Shown one piece after another: positions 1 through 7,152 of a stretch of DNA of 21,334 bases. Numbering within the stretch: position 1 is the first letter of the stretch; the number at the start of each line of letters is the position of its first letter. Source of the DNA: an uncultured Collinsella sp. Its GTDB lineage: Bacteria; Actinomycetota; Coriobacteriia; Coriobacteriales; Coriobacteriaceae. Location of the stretch: NCBI GenBank assembly GCA_900547285.1, contig URGF01000022.1, positions 1 to 21,334 on the forward strand. Reading direction: 5' to 3'. The notes beneath the pieces were generated by a model. That model made no database searches. It saw only the letters and a program-made list of their open reading frames with translations, and was not told the origin of the DNA. The position numbers and the translations under genes were made by a program.

Positions 1-518
1 CCCGCCTGCGCACCGAGATCTCCAAGAAGGTCGGCGTGAGCCCCAAGTCCATCGACGCCTACATGATCGGCGAGCACGGCTTTAGCCAGCTTGCCGCCTT
101 TAAGGCCGCAACCATCGCCGGCAAGAGCCTCAACGAACTTCAGGCCGAGAACCCCGACAAGTATGCCTTCGACCACATGGAGATCGAGGAACTCGCGCGC
201 AAGGGCGGCTATGTAACCTACCAGGGCAAGCAGTGCACCGAGTACGCCGTCGCCAACTCCGCCGCGCGCGTCTGCGCCGCCGTGCTGCACAACGAGCACG
301 CCGTGCTTTCGGCATCCACGCTCATGACCGGCCAGTATGGCGAAGAGGGCATCTTCACGTCCCTGCCGTGCGTGATCGGCGCCGAGGGCGTCGAGGAGGT
401 CTACACGCTCGACCTGTCCGAGTACGAGCTCGAGGGCTTCCACAAGAGCTGCCAGCACATCCGCGACAACATCGCCCAGCTCGACTGGTGGGATGCCGAG
501 GCCTACGACGCCAAGTAG
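1..518 (+). CDS. L-lactate/malate dehydrogenase family protein, C-terminal part (5' truncated by window)
   Basis: NAD-dependent 2-hydroxyacid dehydrogenase of the LDH/MDH superfamily, which interconverts a 2-oxoacid such as pyruvate with its L-2-hydroxyacid in the cytosol. The reading frame is open to the left edge (first full codon at base 3), so only the last 171 residues are visible and the GTG at base 36 is an internal Val. Visible residues 17-26 read SIDAYMIGEHG-like, and the His in GEHG (visible residue 25) is the family's proton-relay histidine. The C-terminal block (TGQYGE, then a DLSEYELEGFHKS-like helix) is typical of bacterial LDH. The usual acidic residue after GEHG is replaced by Phe (GEHGFSQ). 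The substrate-discriminating loop lies upstream of the window, so lactate, malate and branched 2-hydroxyacid cannot be separated; lactate is the most likely. The gene ends at a hairpin shared with the convergent SIS1 gene. Confidence 0.88.
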   Translation, partial: RLRTEISKKVGVSPKSIDAYMIGEHGFSQLAAFKAATIAGKSLNELQAENPDKYAFDHMEIEELARKGGYVTYQGKQCTEYAVANSAARVCAAVLHNEHAVLSASTLMTGQYGEEGIFTSLPCVIGAEGVEEVYTLDLSEYELEGFHKSCQHIRDNIAQLDWWDAEAYDAK

Positions 519-561
519 GTCGTCGGTTGACGCGATACCCCCACGCATGGACGCAATGCAG

Positions 562-597
562 AGCGGGCCGCGCCGGAAATCCCCGGTGCGGCCCGCT
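562..597. terminator. Hairpin terminator between convergent genes
   Basis: The arms 562-571 (AGCGGGCCGC) and 588-597 (GCGGCCCGCT) are perfect complements. A further 5 bp (one G.U) continue the stem to a 6-nt loop at 577-582. ATTTA follows on the plus strand, a weak U-tract. It lies 44 bp past the dehydrogenase stop and 52 bp past the SIS1 stop on the other strand, so it may serve both genes. Confidence 0.75.
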
Positions 598-649
598 ATT
601 TACGCACGCTGTTCGCTTGCGAATCGAAGGTGAATACTTTTCCCGGTAC

Positions 650-1618
650 CTAGTACTGCTCGACACCCATATAGCGACGAACCTTGGGGCTGTGGTCGAA
701 CACCTTGCCGCGGGCGGCGCGCAGCTCGCAGCTCATTGCGTAGAAGAAGATCGGCTCCAGGAACGAACGCACGCTGGCGGGCACCTCGCCCACGCCGTAC
801 TCGAGGGCGTCGAGCACCATAATCGTATCGGTGTGCGTGTTGAGAAACGCGAGCGCGCGCTCCTCCATGGGGCGGCACTCGCCCGCTCCAAGCTGCACAA
901 AGTAGAACACGCCGGGCTCGGTGGCCTCGAAGGGACCGTGGAAGTACTCGCCAGAGTGGATGTAGCAGCAGTGCTGCCACTGCATCTCCATGAGCGAGCA
1001 GATGGCCATGGCGTAGGTCTGGCTAAAGTTGGGGCCGGACCCCAGGATATAGAAGAACTTGTGCTGCTGGCAGAGCTCGGCAAAGCGGGCGCCCAGCTCG
1101 GCGTTGACCTTCTCGCGGGCGGCGGGCAGCAGCGCATCCATCTGCTTGAGGCCAGCGTACATGTCGGCGAGTGCCTCGTAGCCTTCCTGCTGGTCGAGCA
1201 GCTCGGCAGCCATCAGAACGCCGATGCCCTGCGGAACCTCGGCCTGCGACACGCCCTCGCCCCAGGGGTAGACCCAGGTGGTCCACTTGCCGTTGTCGAT
1301 CTTGGAGCCTTCGCAGTCGGTGAGGGCGACGACCTCGGCACCGGCAGCCAGCGCCATCTCGCAACCGTCGACGACCTCCTGCGTGTTGCCACTGTGGCTG
1401 CAGGCGACGACGAGCGACTTCGGCCCCAGGCTCTTGGGGGCCATCAGGCAAAACTCGCGCGCGGTGTAGACCGTCGAGGCAAACGTAGTGGCCTCGCGCT
1501 TGAGCAGCTCGTTAGCCGGCATCAGGTCGATCATCGAACCGCCGCAGGCGATCCAAAAGACGTTCTCGATCTTACCCTTGCGCTCGATAATTTCCTGAAT
1601 CAGATCGTGTGCGTTCAC
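650..1618 (-). CDS. SIS1: SIS-domain sugar-phosphate deglycase/isomerase, FrlB/FraB/GfrE-like
   Basis: Cytosolic enzyme of 322 residues with two SIS domains and no glutaminase domain, so it is not GlmS. The phosphosugar loop of the first SIS domain is SHSGNT (residues 74-79). In the second, E211 (LMEMQW) and H227 (SGEYFHGPFE) are 16 residues apart. From memory of the family, the catalytic Glu/His of the Amadori deglycases FraB and FrlB have the same spacing. The C terminus (RRYMGVEQY) also resembles the end of E. coli FrlB. The family splits 6-phosphorylated fructosyl- or glucosyl-amino acids into hexose 6-phosphate and amino acid. The GTG start is supported by AAGGAGG about 10 nt upstream. 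The gene stands alone behind GntR1, with its own promoter and flanking repeats. Family assignment is strong; the substrate is inferred. Confidence 0.85.
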   Translation of the reverse strand: MNAHDLIQEIIERKGKIENVFWIACGGSMIDLMPANELLKREATTFASTVYTAREFCLMAPKSLGPKSLVVACSHSGNTQEVVDGCEMALAAGAEVVALTDCEGSKIDNGKWTTWVYPWGEGVSQAEVPQGIGVLMAAELLDQQEGYEALADMYAGLKQMDALLPAAREKVNAELGARFAELCQQHKFFYILGSGPNFSQTYAMAICSLMEMQWQHCCYIHSGEYFHGPFEATEPGVFYFVQLGAGECRPMEERALAFLNTHTDTIMVLDALEYGVGEVPASVRSFLEPIFFYAMSCELRAARGKVFDHSPKVRRYMGVEQY

Positions 1619-1674
1619 GGTAACGCTCCTCCTTGTGTGGCGGCTTTGGACGACGGCAGCTCGTACCTGCAGTC

Positions 1675-1757
1675 GTTCTATGTTGTTCTATTTATAGCAT
1701 GCAAGCAGGTGCTCGTGAAGTCATTTCAGCAAATTTGTTCTATGTTGTTCTATCTAT
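1675..1757 (-). promoter_or_regulatory. SIS1 promoter flanked by two identical 17-bp direct-repeat operators
   Basis: On the minus strand a -10 TATAAA (plus 1691-1696) and a -35-like TTCACG (1714-1719) are exactly 17 bp apart. The 17-mer GTTCTATGTTGTTCTAT occurs at 1675-1691, on the -10/start side, and again identically at 1737-1753, upstream of the -35. The next four bases, TTAT or CTAT shared in part, extend the match to 1695 and 1757. Each copy is itself a direct repeat of GTTCTAT with a 10-bp period. This layout suits repression by looping or by two bound dimers. The adjacent gntR1 product is the obvious candidate ligand, by inference. Confidence 0.6.
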
Positions 1758-1762
1758 GGACG

Positions 1763-2518
1763 TTAGATGTCGAACACGTAGCGCGAGCCCACTATCTTCT
1801 GGCGCCCGAGCAGCAAGGGCCGCTCGTCCGCATCGGTAAAGTACGCCTCCATATAAAAGAGCGGCTCGCCGACCGGCACCTCCAACAGCGGGGCCACCTG
1901 AGCATCGGCAAGCGCAATCTCCACGGTGCAGGGGTCGGACTTGAGCGGCGCGCGGCCCGAGTGCTCGGCAACGAGCGCAAAGATTGAGTTATCGGTGAGG
2001 TCCTTATCGGCCAGCGTCTGCAAGTAGGGATGGTCGGCGAGCACAAAGGCGTTGTTCTCAAGCATGACGGGGATGCCGTCGGCCGTGCGCACGCGCTCGA
2101 CCACGATAAGCTCGCAGCCGGGCTCCACGCCAAAGAACGCCGCATCCTCGTGCGTCGCCGCGACCACCGTGCGCGACACCAAGCGTGCTCCGGCCACCAT
2201 GTCGTTGGCGGCGCAACCCTCGGTAAAGCTCTGGACGTCGCCTTTTTGGCGAATCTTGCGCTTGAGCTTGGGAGCGCACACAAAAGTGCCCCTCCCCTGC
2301 TGGCGGTTGAGATACCCCACGCGCGACAGCTCCTCGATGGCGCGGCGCACGGTGATGCGCCCCACCCCATAGGACTTCGCGAGCTCCATCTCGGAAGGAA
2401 TGCGCGAGCCGGCCGCGTACACGCCGCGCGCGATCTCGCCCTTCAGGTCGTCCATGACCTGCTGGTACAGCGGTACGGCGGACACGTCGGCGCGCCCGGT
2501 TTTATCGTCGGCTACCAT
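1763..2518 (-). CDS. GntR1: GntR/HutC-family regulator with UTRA ligand domain
   Basis: Transcription factor of 251 residues, a normal length for the HutC subfamily. Residues 15-82 form the winged helix (PLYQQVMDDLKGEI, then IPSEMELAKSYGVGRITVRRAIEEL, then the wing with QQGRGTFV). Residues about 95-250 are a UTRA domain, which in relatives binds sugar phosphates or small metabolites and releases DNA. The end (LLLGRQKIVGSRYVF) closely matches that of GntR2, so the two are paralogues. The ATG lies 2 nt after the recQ stop, with GGAG inside the end of recQ as ribosome site, so it is probably translated by coupling from recQ. SIS1 lies 144 bp downstream with repeat operators between them, making SIS1 control its likely job. 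Confidence 0.92.
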   Translation of the reverse strand: MVADDKTGRADVSAVPLYQQVMDDLKGEIARGVYAAGSRIPSEMELAKSYGVGRITVRRAIEELSRVGYLNRQQGRGTFVCAPKLKRKIRQKGDVQSFTEGCAANDMVAGARLVSRTVVAATHEDAAFFGVEPGCELIVVERVRTADGIPVMLENNAFVLADHPYLQTLADKDLTDNSIFALVAEHSGRAPLKSDPCTVEIALADAQVAPLLEVPVGEPLFYMEAYFTDADERPLLLGRQKIVGSRYVFDI

Positions 2519-2520
2519 CT

Positions 2521-4494
2521 CTACGCTCCATCCCGCGCATGCTCGGACTCAAATTCTTCAATCGCCGCCATAAACTGCTCGCCAAAGGCGTCGGCCTTTT
2601 TCTCACCGATGCCGTTGACCTGGACAAGCTCGTCGCGCGTCTGCGGGCGCAGGCGGCACAGGCCGCGCAGTGCCTTGTCGGAGAAGACCATGTACGGCGC
2701 CATCTCGAGCTCGGTCGAGATTTCCTTGCGCAGGGCGCGCAGACGCTCGAACAGCTCGGCATCGTCGCCCACGCGCGGGCGCTGGTCCAGCTCGGCCTCC
2801 TCGCGCAGCAGATCCACCGCGCGGCGAGCGCGGGCCGAGGCCTTGCGCTTGGACGCGCGGCGCTTAACGGTAAAGGCAAACGCCTCGTCCTCGACCTCGC
2901 CGGCACGCGGGCCCAGGCCCACGACCGGGTACTGCCCCTGCGAGGTGACCAAATAGCCGCGGCCGCACAGCTGGCCGATGATGTCCTTGATGCGCCCAAC
3001 CGATTCGCTCGAAAGCTCGCCATAGCCGCGATCCTCGTCCAGATGCATCTGGCGAATGCGCTCGGTGTTGCCGCCGTGGAGCACGTCGGCGATGAGCGAC
3101 TTGCCAAAGCGCATGGGGCGCGTGGCCACATAGCGCACGGTGGCGCGGGCCATATCGGTGACGTCCTCGACCTCGAACTGCGTAAGGCAGTTGCTGCAGT
3201 TGCCGCAGCCCTCGGCGTCGTCCGCGGCGGCACCGCCCACGGCCGCATGCTCGGCCGCGGCCTCGTCACCAAAGTAGCGCAGCATGTATTCGCGCAGGCA
3301 GCCGGTGGTATTGCAGTAGCCTTCCATCTGGCTGAGCAGGCGATATCGATTCTGGAGCGCCCATGCGCGCTGCTCGTCGTCGAGCGCCTCGTCGGCCGCA
3401 TCGCCGCGGTCGATCAAAAAGCGGCGCATGCGAAAATCGTTGCCGTTCCACAGCAGGTGGCAGCTGGCCGGATCGCCATCTCGGCCGGCGCGGCCCGCCT
3501 CCTGGTAGTAGGCCTCGATGCTCTCGGGCACGTTGTTGTGGATGACGTAGCGCACGTTGGGTTTGTCGATACCCATGCCAAAGGCGTTGGTGGCGACCAT
3601 CACCTGAATGTCGTCGTCGATAAAGGCACGCTGGCTCTGACGACGGGCGTCGTTGCCCATGCCGGCATGGTAGCGGCCCACGCGAATGCCGCTGGGGCCC
3701 AGAGCCTCGGTAAGCTCTCCTGCCAGCGCATCGACGGTCTTGCGGGTCGAGCAATACACGATGCCGCTCTCGCTCGAATGCGCAATCACATAGTCGCGCA
3801 CCCACGCGGCCTTGGCCTTGTCGCCCATCTCCTCGCAGCCAAAGTAGAGGTTCTTGCGGTCGAAACCCGTCACCACGCACGCGGGGTTTTGCAGGCCGAG
3901 CATCTGCTGAATGTCCGCACGCACGCGCTCAGTCGCCGTAGCGGTAAAGGCCGCCACGATGGGGCGCTGCGGCAGGGAATCGATAAACTCGCGAATCTGC
4001 AGGTAGGCGGGGCGGAAATCCTGACCCCATTGGCTCACGCAGTGGGCCTCGTCAATGGCCACGAGCGGAACGCCGATGCCGCCTTCGGCCGCAGCTTCCT
4101 GCGCAAAGGCCAGAAAACGCGGCTCGAGCAGGCGCTCAGGTGCCACATACATAAGCTGGTAGCGACCCTCGCGCGCCCGCTTGAGCACGGTATTTTGCTG
4201 AGCCGGCGTAAGGCTGGAGTTGAGATAGCTGGGGCGCGCGCCCGCCGCGAGCAGGGCGCGGGTCTGGGCCTCCATAAGCGACAGCAGCGGACTCACCACA
4301 AAGGTGATGCCGGGCAGCATGAGCGCAGGCACCTGGTAGCAAATGGACTTGCCGGCACCTGTGGGCATAACGCCGAGTGCATCGCGGCCGGCAAGGATCG
4401 CATCGACCATGCGGTCCTGCCCCGGGCGAAACGAGGTGTAGCCAAAATAGGCGCCGAGCGTGTCGAGCGCCATCTGCTGCATGCTATCGGTCAT
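2521..4494 (-). CDS. recQ: ATP-dependent DNA helicase RecQ
   Basis: 3'-5' superfamily 2 DNA helicase for recombination and replication-fork repair, cytosolic, 657 residues. Domains in order: Walker A MPTGAGKS (43-50), DEAH (148-151) followed by the RecQ aromatic-rich loop (HCVSQWGQDFRP), motif III TATAT (185-189), motif VI QEAGRAGRDG (332-341), the zinc-binding Cys set (C400, C431, C434, C437), a winged-helix RQC region, and a C-terminal HRDC domain (about 575-650, with VNGIGEKKADAFG). A basic stretch joins RQC and HRDC. The ATG start has AGGA just upstream. An Ala/Asp-rich insertion (about 412-430) sits inside the zinc module. It appears to be the first gene of a recQ-gntR1 unit, a pairing with no obvious functional logic. 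Confidence 0.97.
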   Translation of the reverse strand: MTDSMQQMALDTLGAYFGYTSFRPGQDRMVDAILAGRDALGVMPTGAGKSICYQVPALMLPGITFVVSPLLSLMEAQTRALLAAGARPSYLNSSLTPAQQNTVLKRAREGRYQLMYVAPERLLEPRFLAFAQEAAAEGGIGVPLVAIDEAHCVSQWGQDFRPAYLQIREFIDSLPQRPIVAAFTATATERVRADIQQMLGLQNPACVVTGFDRKNLYFGCEEMGDKAKAAWVRDYVIAHSSESGIVYCSTRKTVDALAGELTEALGPSGIRVGRYHAGMGNDARRQSQRAFIDDDIQVMVATNAFGMGIDKPNVRYVIHNNVPESIEAYYQEAGRAGRDGDPASCHLLWNGNDFRMRRFLIDRGDAADEALDDEQRAWALQNRYRLLSQMEGYCNTTGCLREYMLRYFGDEAAAEHAAVGGAAADDAEGCGNCSNCLTQFEVEDVTDMARATVRYVATRPMRFGKSLIADVLHGGNTERIRQMHLDEDRGYGELSSESVGRIKDIIGQLCGRGYLVTSQGQYPVVGLGPRAGEVEDEAFAFTVKRRASKRKASARARRAVDLLREEAELDQRPRVGDDAELFERLRALRKEISTELEMAPYMVFSDKALRGLCRLRPQTRDELVQVNGIGEKKADAFGEQFMAAIEEFESEHARDGA

Positions 4495-4525
4495 GGTTTC
4501 CTAACGTCCAAGTCATCTGCCGCCG

Positions 4526-4531
4526 ATTATA
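4526..4531 (-). promoter_or_regulatory. Putative -10 box for recQ
   Basis: A perfect TATAAT on the minus strand stands 32 bp upstream of the recQ ATG in otherwise GC-rich DNA. No convincing -35 hexamer is found 16-18 bp further upstream. Confidence 0.45.
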
Positions 4532-4660
4532 CGCCGCCACGCGGACCGGTGCCGCACGGCTGCCGGCCACGGGCGATGCAATCCGAAGGGAACGAGCGTG
4601 GATTTTCGGACACTTTCCGGATGAGCGTGGAAACGTCGCTGGTTGCGCATAAGTCAGCGA

Positions 4661-4758
4661 AAACGCCCCTAAGCGAGCAAGGTGACGTGAAAGAGGAGGG
4701 AAGCGTACTTCGGTACGCGACCGACGATTGAACGTCAGATTGCCGCTTAGGGGCGTTT
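4661..4758 (+). ncRNA. Long structured hairpin element with a C(UUCG)G tetraloop, possible ncRNA or interspersed repeat
   Basis: In the recQ-gntR2 gap, the perfect 15-bp arms 4661-4675 and 4744-4758 enclose further pairing: 4677-4680 with 4740-4743, a GG/GA internal loop, and 4683-4688 with 4732-4737. Near the centre a perfect 6-bp hairpin (GCGTAC/GTACGC, 4703-4718) closes the loop TTCG with a C-G pair. As RNA from the plus strand this is the very stable C(UUCG)G tetraloop; the minus strand would have CGAA instead. No good ORF covers it. It could be a small RNA, an intergenic repeat or an RNA processing signal. A Collinsella-associated RNA motif is known in the literature, but I cannot match it from memory. 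Confidence 0.45.
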
Positions 4759-4771
4759 GCAGCGTCGAGCC

Positions 4772-4844
4772 GTTGCGCGGTTTGGTAAAACCGCGCAACC
4801 AAAGGAGCAGCGTCGACCGGTCCGCCGTTCGTTAGAACGGCGGA
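4772..4844. terminator. Two tandem perfect hairpins downstream of gntR2
   Basis: The first hairpin has 12-bp perfect arms (4772-4783, 4788-4799) around a 4-nt loop. The second has 10-bp perfect arms (4821-4830, 4835-4844) around loop GTTA and begins 7 nt after the gntR2 stop. Neither has a U-tract on either strand. The 10-mer GCAGCGTCGA precedes each of them (4759-4768, 4807-4816), so the block looks like two repeated hairpin modules attached to the long hairpin element beside it. Termination or mRNA 3'-end protection for gntR2 is the simplest role. Confidence 0.5.
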
Positions 4845-4851
4845 ACCAACC

Positions 4852-5571
4852 CTACATCACCATGACGTAGCGGCTACCCACGTAGTACTGTTTGCCGAGC
4901 AAAACCGGCTCATCGTTGGGACCGGTAAAGCCGGCGCGCAAGTTGAGCAGCGGATCGTGCGGAGCAATGCCCAGCTCGGCCGCCTGCTCGGCGTTAGCTC
5001 GAACGGCCTCGACCGTACGGTAGCCAACCGAGACAATCGGCGTTCCGCCAACACGCTCGACCTCGGCAAAAATCGACTTGTCCTCAAGATCGGCCGTCAA
5101 CAGCTCACGGTAGGCGTCAAACGGCACAAAGATGTTCTCCTCAAAGATGGGCTCGCCGTCGGCCGTACGCACGCGCTTGATATGCAGCAGCAGCGCATCC
5201 TTCTGCAGGCCAAAGAACTCCATCTCGTTTTGGCGCGCCGGAACGATCTGGCGATCGATCACGTGCGCACCGGCCTTCATGCCGTTGCCGGCACACAGCG
5301 CGGTAAACGTCTGCAGCGTCGAGGCGTGAAACTGGCGGTTGATGTGCGGCGTGGAGACAAAGGTGCCGCGGCCCTGCTGCTTAACCAGGTAACCATCGGA
5401 GCACAGCTCCTCGACAGCGCGGCGCACCGTAATACGGCTCACCTCGTACTGCTCGGCTAGTTCAAGCTCGGACGGAATACGCTCCTTGGGTGCATAAACA
5501 CCTTTCTCGATCGCATCCTTGATTTCGTCATAAATCTGCTGGTAAAGCGGTGCATTTTTGGGCGCAGGCAT
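4852..5571 (-). CDS. GntR2: GntR/HutC-family regulator with UTRA domain
   Basis: Transcription factor of 239 residues. The N-terminal winged helix covers residues 8-75 (PLYQQIYDEIKDAI; IPSELELAEQYEVSRITVRRAVEEL; wing QQGRGTFVS). A UTRA domain fills about 90-238 and ends LLGKQYYVGSRYVMVM, very like GntR1; the recognition helix shares SRITVRRA/GRITVRRA. The ATG start matches the conserved N terminus, although the ribosome site is weak (AAGAG about 13 nt upstream). Its own upstream region holds ACGTATATAACGT. Related 13-mers occur in front of the PTS operon and the EamA gene, so by inference it represses itself and those genes. The UTRA ligand is presumably a phosphorylated sugar adduct or sugar phosphate. 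Confidence 0.93.
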   Translation of the reverse strand: MPAPKNAPLYQQIYDEIKDAIEKGVYAPKERIPSELELAEQYEVSRITVRRAVEELCSDGYLVKQQGRGTFVSTPHINRQFHASTLQTFTALCAGNGMKAGAHVIDRQIVPARQNEMEFFGLQKDALLLHIKRVRTADGEPIFEENIFVPFDAYRELLTADLEDKSIFAEVERVGGTPIVSVGYRTVEAVRANAEQAAELGIAPHDPLLNLRAGFTGPNDEPVLLGKQYYVGSRYVMVM

Positions 5572-5608
5572 ATCTGATCACTCTTATCAAAATAGCTAAA
5601 TTTCTAAT

Positions 5609-5621
5609 ACGTATATAACGT
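5609..5621. promoter_or_regulatory. Candidate GntR2 operator upstream of gntR2
   Basis: ACGTATATAACGT (ACGT-N5-ACGT) lies 38 bp upstream of the gntR2 start in AT-rich DNA. Its reverse complement matches 11 of 13 bases with ACGTTATAGTCGT upstream of the EamA gene. It also shares 11 of 13 with ACGTCTTATACGT upstream of the PTS operon. The half-site content GT-N5-AC recalls HutC-type operators. Confidence 0.45.
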
Positions 5622-5663
5622 CTAGTTTCATGTTACCTCATATTGATAAAACGATACACCCTC

Positions 5664-5696
5664 CCTACCAAAAAGCGACAGCTTCATTTTGGTAGG
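5664..5696 (+). repeat. 33-bp interspersed palindromic repeat, copy A
   Basis: Imperfect palindrome with perfect 10-bp ends (CCTACCAAAA / TTTTGGTAGG), followed by TTTTAT on the plus strand. It is one of three 33-bp copies in the window; the others are at 7798-7830 (same strand) and 15145-15177 (opposite strand). The conserved part is GACAG followed by a T-rich stretch ending TTTTGG. It can fold like an intrinsic terminator. Confidence 0.7.
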
Positions 5697-5714
5697 TTTT
5701 ATCTGGGCAAACGA

Positions 5715-5749
5715 GAGCCCTCGAAAGCAACGGGGCTTTCGGGGGGCTC
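5715..5749 (-). terminator. Hairpin downstream of the yitT-family gene
   Basis: CGAAAGC (5722-5728) pairs with GCTTTCG (5735-5741), and the stem continues outward through CCC/GGG and GAG/CTC with one bulged G. It starts about 40 nt past the stop at 5790. Only a weak T-rich run follows on the minus strand. Confidence 0.55.
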
Positions 5750-5789
5750 GTTCGGATGGGTTGCGCAGGACCGGCAAAATGCCAATACC

Positions 5790-6797
5790 CTACTTGCCGT
5801 CGTCCTGCTGCAGGCTGTCCTGTTCGCTGAGGCGCGCCTGCCTGCTGGCCATGCGTGCGGGCTTGTCGGGATCGGGAACGGCCGTGGGCATGGGCTCGTC
5901 GACATGACCGCCCCACCAGCCGCCCACAAAGTTGAGCGTGTGGAACACGTTGATCACGGCGCCGGGATCAACGTCGCACACCAACTTGATAATGTCCTGG
6001 CTCTCGTAGGTCGAAACAACGGTGTTCAGCAGGTACATCTTTTCGCGGCTGTATCCGCCGACGACCTCGGCGCAGCTAATGCCGTGCTGAAAATGGTTTA
6101 CGTAGGCAGTCATGACCTCGTCTGCCTTGCGCGTCGTAATCTGCAGCGTCACGCGATCGTAGCGACGATAGAAACTGTCGATGGTCTTGGTCGAAATAAA
6201 CTGGAACACGATGGAATACGCCGCCTTGTCCCAGCCAAACATAAAGCCAAAGATCGCCAGGATAAAGCAGTTGAAACCAAAGATGACGCCCCAGATGGTC
6301 TTGCCCGTGTGGTTGGAAACCCACAGCGCGATAAAGTCGGTGCCGCCGGTGGATGCGCCGGATTTAAGTGCGATGGCAGCGCCCAGACCCGAGACCACGC
6401 CGCCAAAAATGATGAGCATGATCTTGTCGCCCAAAAATGGAGCGAAGTGAAAGACGTTGAGGAACAGCGACGAGAGCACGACCTGCATCATCGAGAAGAT
6501 GACGAAGCGCTTGCTAATGCCGCTCCAGCATAGGAGCGCCACGGGGATGTTGAGCGCGAGCATACCGAGCGAAATGTCGATGTGAACGCCGCCCAGCGAG
6601 GTAACGCGATCGAGCAGGACCGCAACGCCGGTGAGGCCGCTCGGAAGCAAGTCGGCGGGCTGAATGAACGCCTGGATCAGGAATGTCTGGAGAACGGCGG
6701 AAATCGTGACCGCCACGGCAGTAATAGCGCGGCGGACGATGGTGAGGCGGCCGAGCACGAGCACGCGGTCCGTGAGCTGATCGATGGCGTTCGCCAC
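5790..6797 (-). CDS. YitT-family membrane protein (DUF161 + DUF2179)
   Basis: Integral membrane protein of 335 residues. Residues about 20-205 hold five or so hydrophobic segments, with the family signature IQPADLLPSGLTGVAVLL (45-62) and the glycine-rich SGASTGGTDFIA region (146-157). Residues about 213-292 form the C-terminal cytosolic DUF2179 domain (RYDRVTLQITTRKADEV to VINVFHTLNFVGGW). A hydrophilic tail of about 40 residues (296-335, Pro/Asp/Gln-rich) goes beyond the usual family end. The GTG start is supported by AAAGGAG 5 nt upstream; the nearest -10-like TACAAT is at 6843-6848. YitT proteins are widespread and mostly uncharacterised; some act in transport or stress. Nothing here links it firmly to its neighbours. 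Confidence 0.9.
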   Translation of the reverse strand: MANAIDQLTDRVLVLGRLTIVRRAITAVAVTISAVLQTFLIQAFIQPADLLPSGLTGVAVLLDRVTSLGGVHIDISLGMLALNIPVALLCWSGISKRFVIFSMMQVVLSSLFLNVFHFAPFLGDKIMLIIFGGVVSGLGAAIALKSGASTGGTDFIALWVSNHTGKTIWGVIFGFNCFILAIFGFMFGWDKAAYSIVFQFISTKTIDSFYRRYDRVTLQITTRKADEVMTAYVNHFQHGISCAEVVGGYSREKMYLLNTVVSTYESQDIIKLVCDVDPGAVINVFHTLNFVGGWWGGHVDEPMPTAVPDPDKPARMASRQARLSEQDSLQQDDGK

Positions 6798-6842
6798 GCA
6801 GGCTCCTTTCGAAGGCAGATGTAGTTGTGGGGCATGCCCGCG

Positions 6843-6848
6843 ATTGTA
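6843..6848 (-). promoter_or_regulatory. Putative -10 box for the yitT-family gene
   Basis: TACAAT on the minus strand, 45 bp upstream of the GTG start. A TTGAAG hexamer occurs 20 bp further upstream, which is longer than the ideal spacing, so the call is weak. Confidence 0.3.
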
Positions 6849-6936
6849 GCATGGAGCGTGCGGGGGCGCTTCAATTCAACCTCCCTCGACAACCAAAACG
6901 GGACCAGCAACCCCCACGACCAAAGGGCAAAATTCC

Positions 6937-7055
6937 AAGTGAGTAGACTTTTTACGATCTGCCGAGCACACCCAAAACCGCCACCCCTGTGACCTGCGGT
7001 TTTACAAAGGAAGATATGCATTGTGCTCGGCCTGCGCCAAAAAGTCTACTCACTT
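6937..7055. repeat. 119-bp nested inverted-repeat element
   Basis: Three perfect stems are nested. The outer arms of 17 bp are 6937-6953 (AAGTGAGTAGACTTTTT) and 7039-7055. A symmetric 7/7-nt internal loop follows (6954-6960, 7032-7038). The middle arms of 10 bp are 6961-6970 (GCCGAGCACA) and 7022-7031. The inner arms of 8 bp are AAAACCGC (6974-6981) and GCGGTTTT (6996-7003). It occupies the gap between the HAD gene 3' end and the yitT promoter. No ORF is supported. No target-site duplication is evident at its edges. The remaining parts of the 6798-7152 gap hold only the yitT upstream region and unassigned sequence. Confidence 0.75.
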
Positions 7056-7152
7056 AGTCCGAATCGAAGCCAAACGGATCAAAATCGAAACCAAATTGAG
7101 CCAGTCCACCGCAAAAAACGTTTGAACCCGTGCTTCTCGCGGCGGATTGACA

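Noticed and set aside
650..1618. SIS1 as GlmS (glucosamine-6-phosphate synthase)
   Set aside because: There is no N-terminal glutaminase domain, and the SGEYFHGPFE and RRYM ends fit the FrlB/FraB group better. AgaS-like function is not fully excluded.
233..1987. 584-residue open frame on plus across SIS1 and part of GntR1
   Set aside because: It is antisense to two well-supported genes, is Arg/His/Ala-rich with no recognisable domain, and results from high GC content.
2539..4731. 730-residue open frame on plus opposite recQ
   Set aside because: The minus strand encodes a complete RecQ with all motifs; the plus frame has no family features and no ribosome site.
4377..4802. Small frames on both strands in the recQ-gntR2 gap
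   Set aside because: They run through hairpin arms, show no family similarity, and have no plausible start sites; the region is better explained as structured non-coding DNA.
6937..7055. Nested palindrome as a tRNA or simple terminator
   Set aside because: There is no cloverleaf or anticodon arm, and three nested stems with symmetric loops exceed a terminator's structure.
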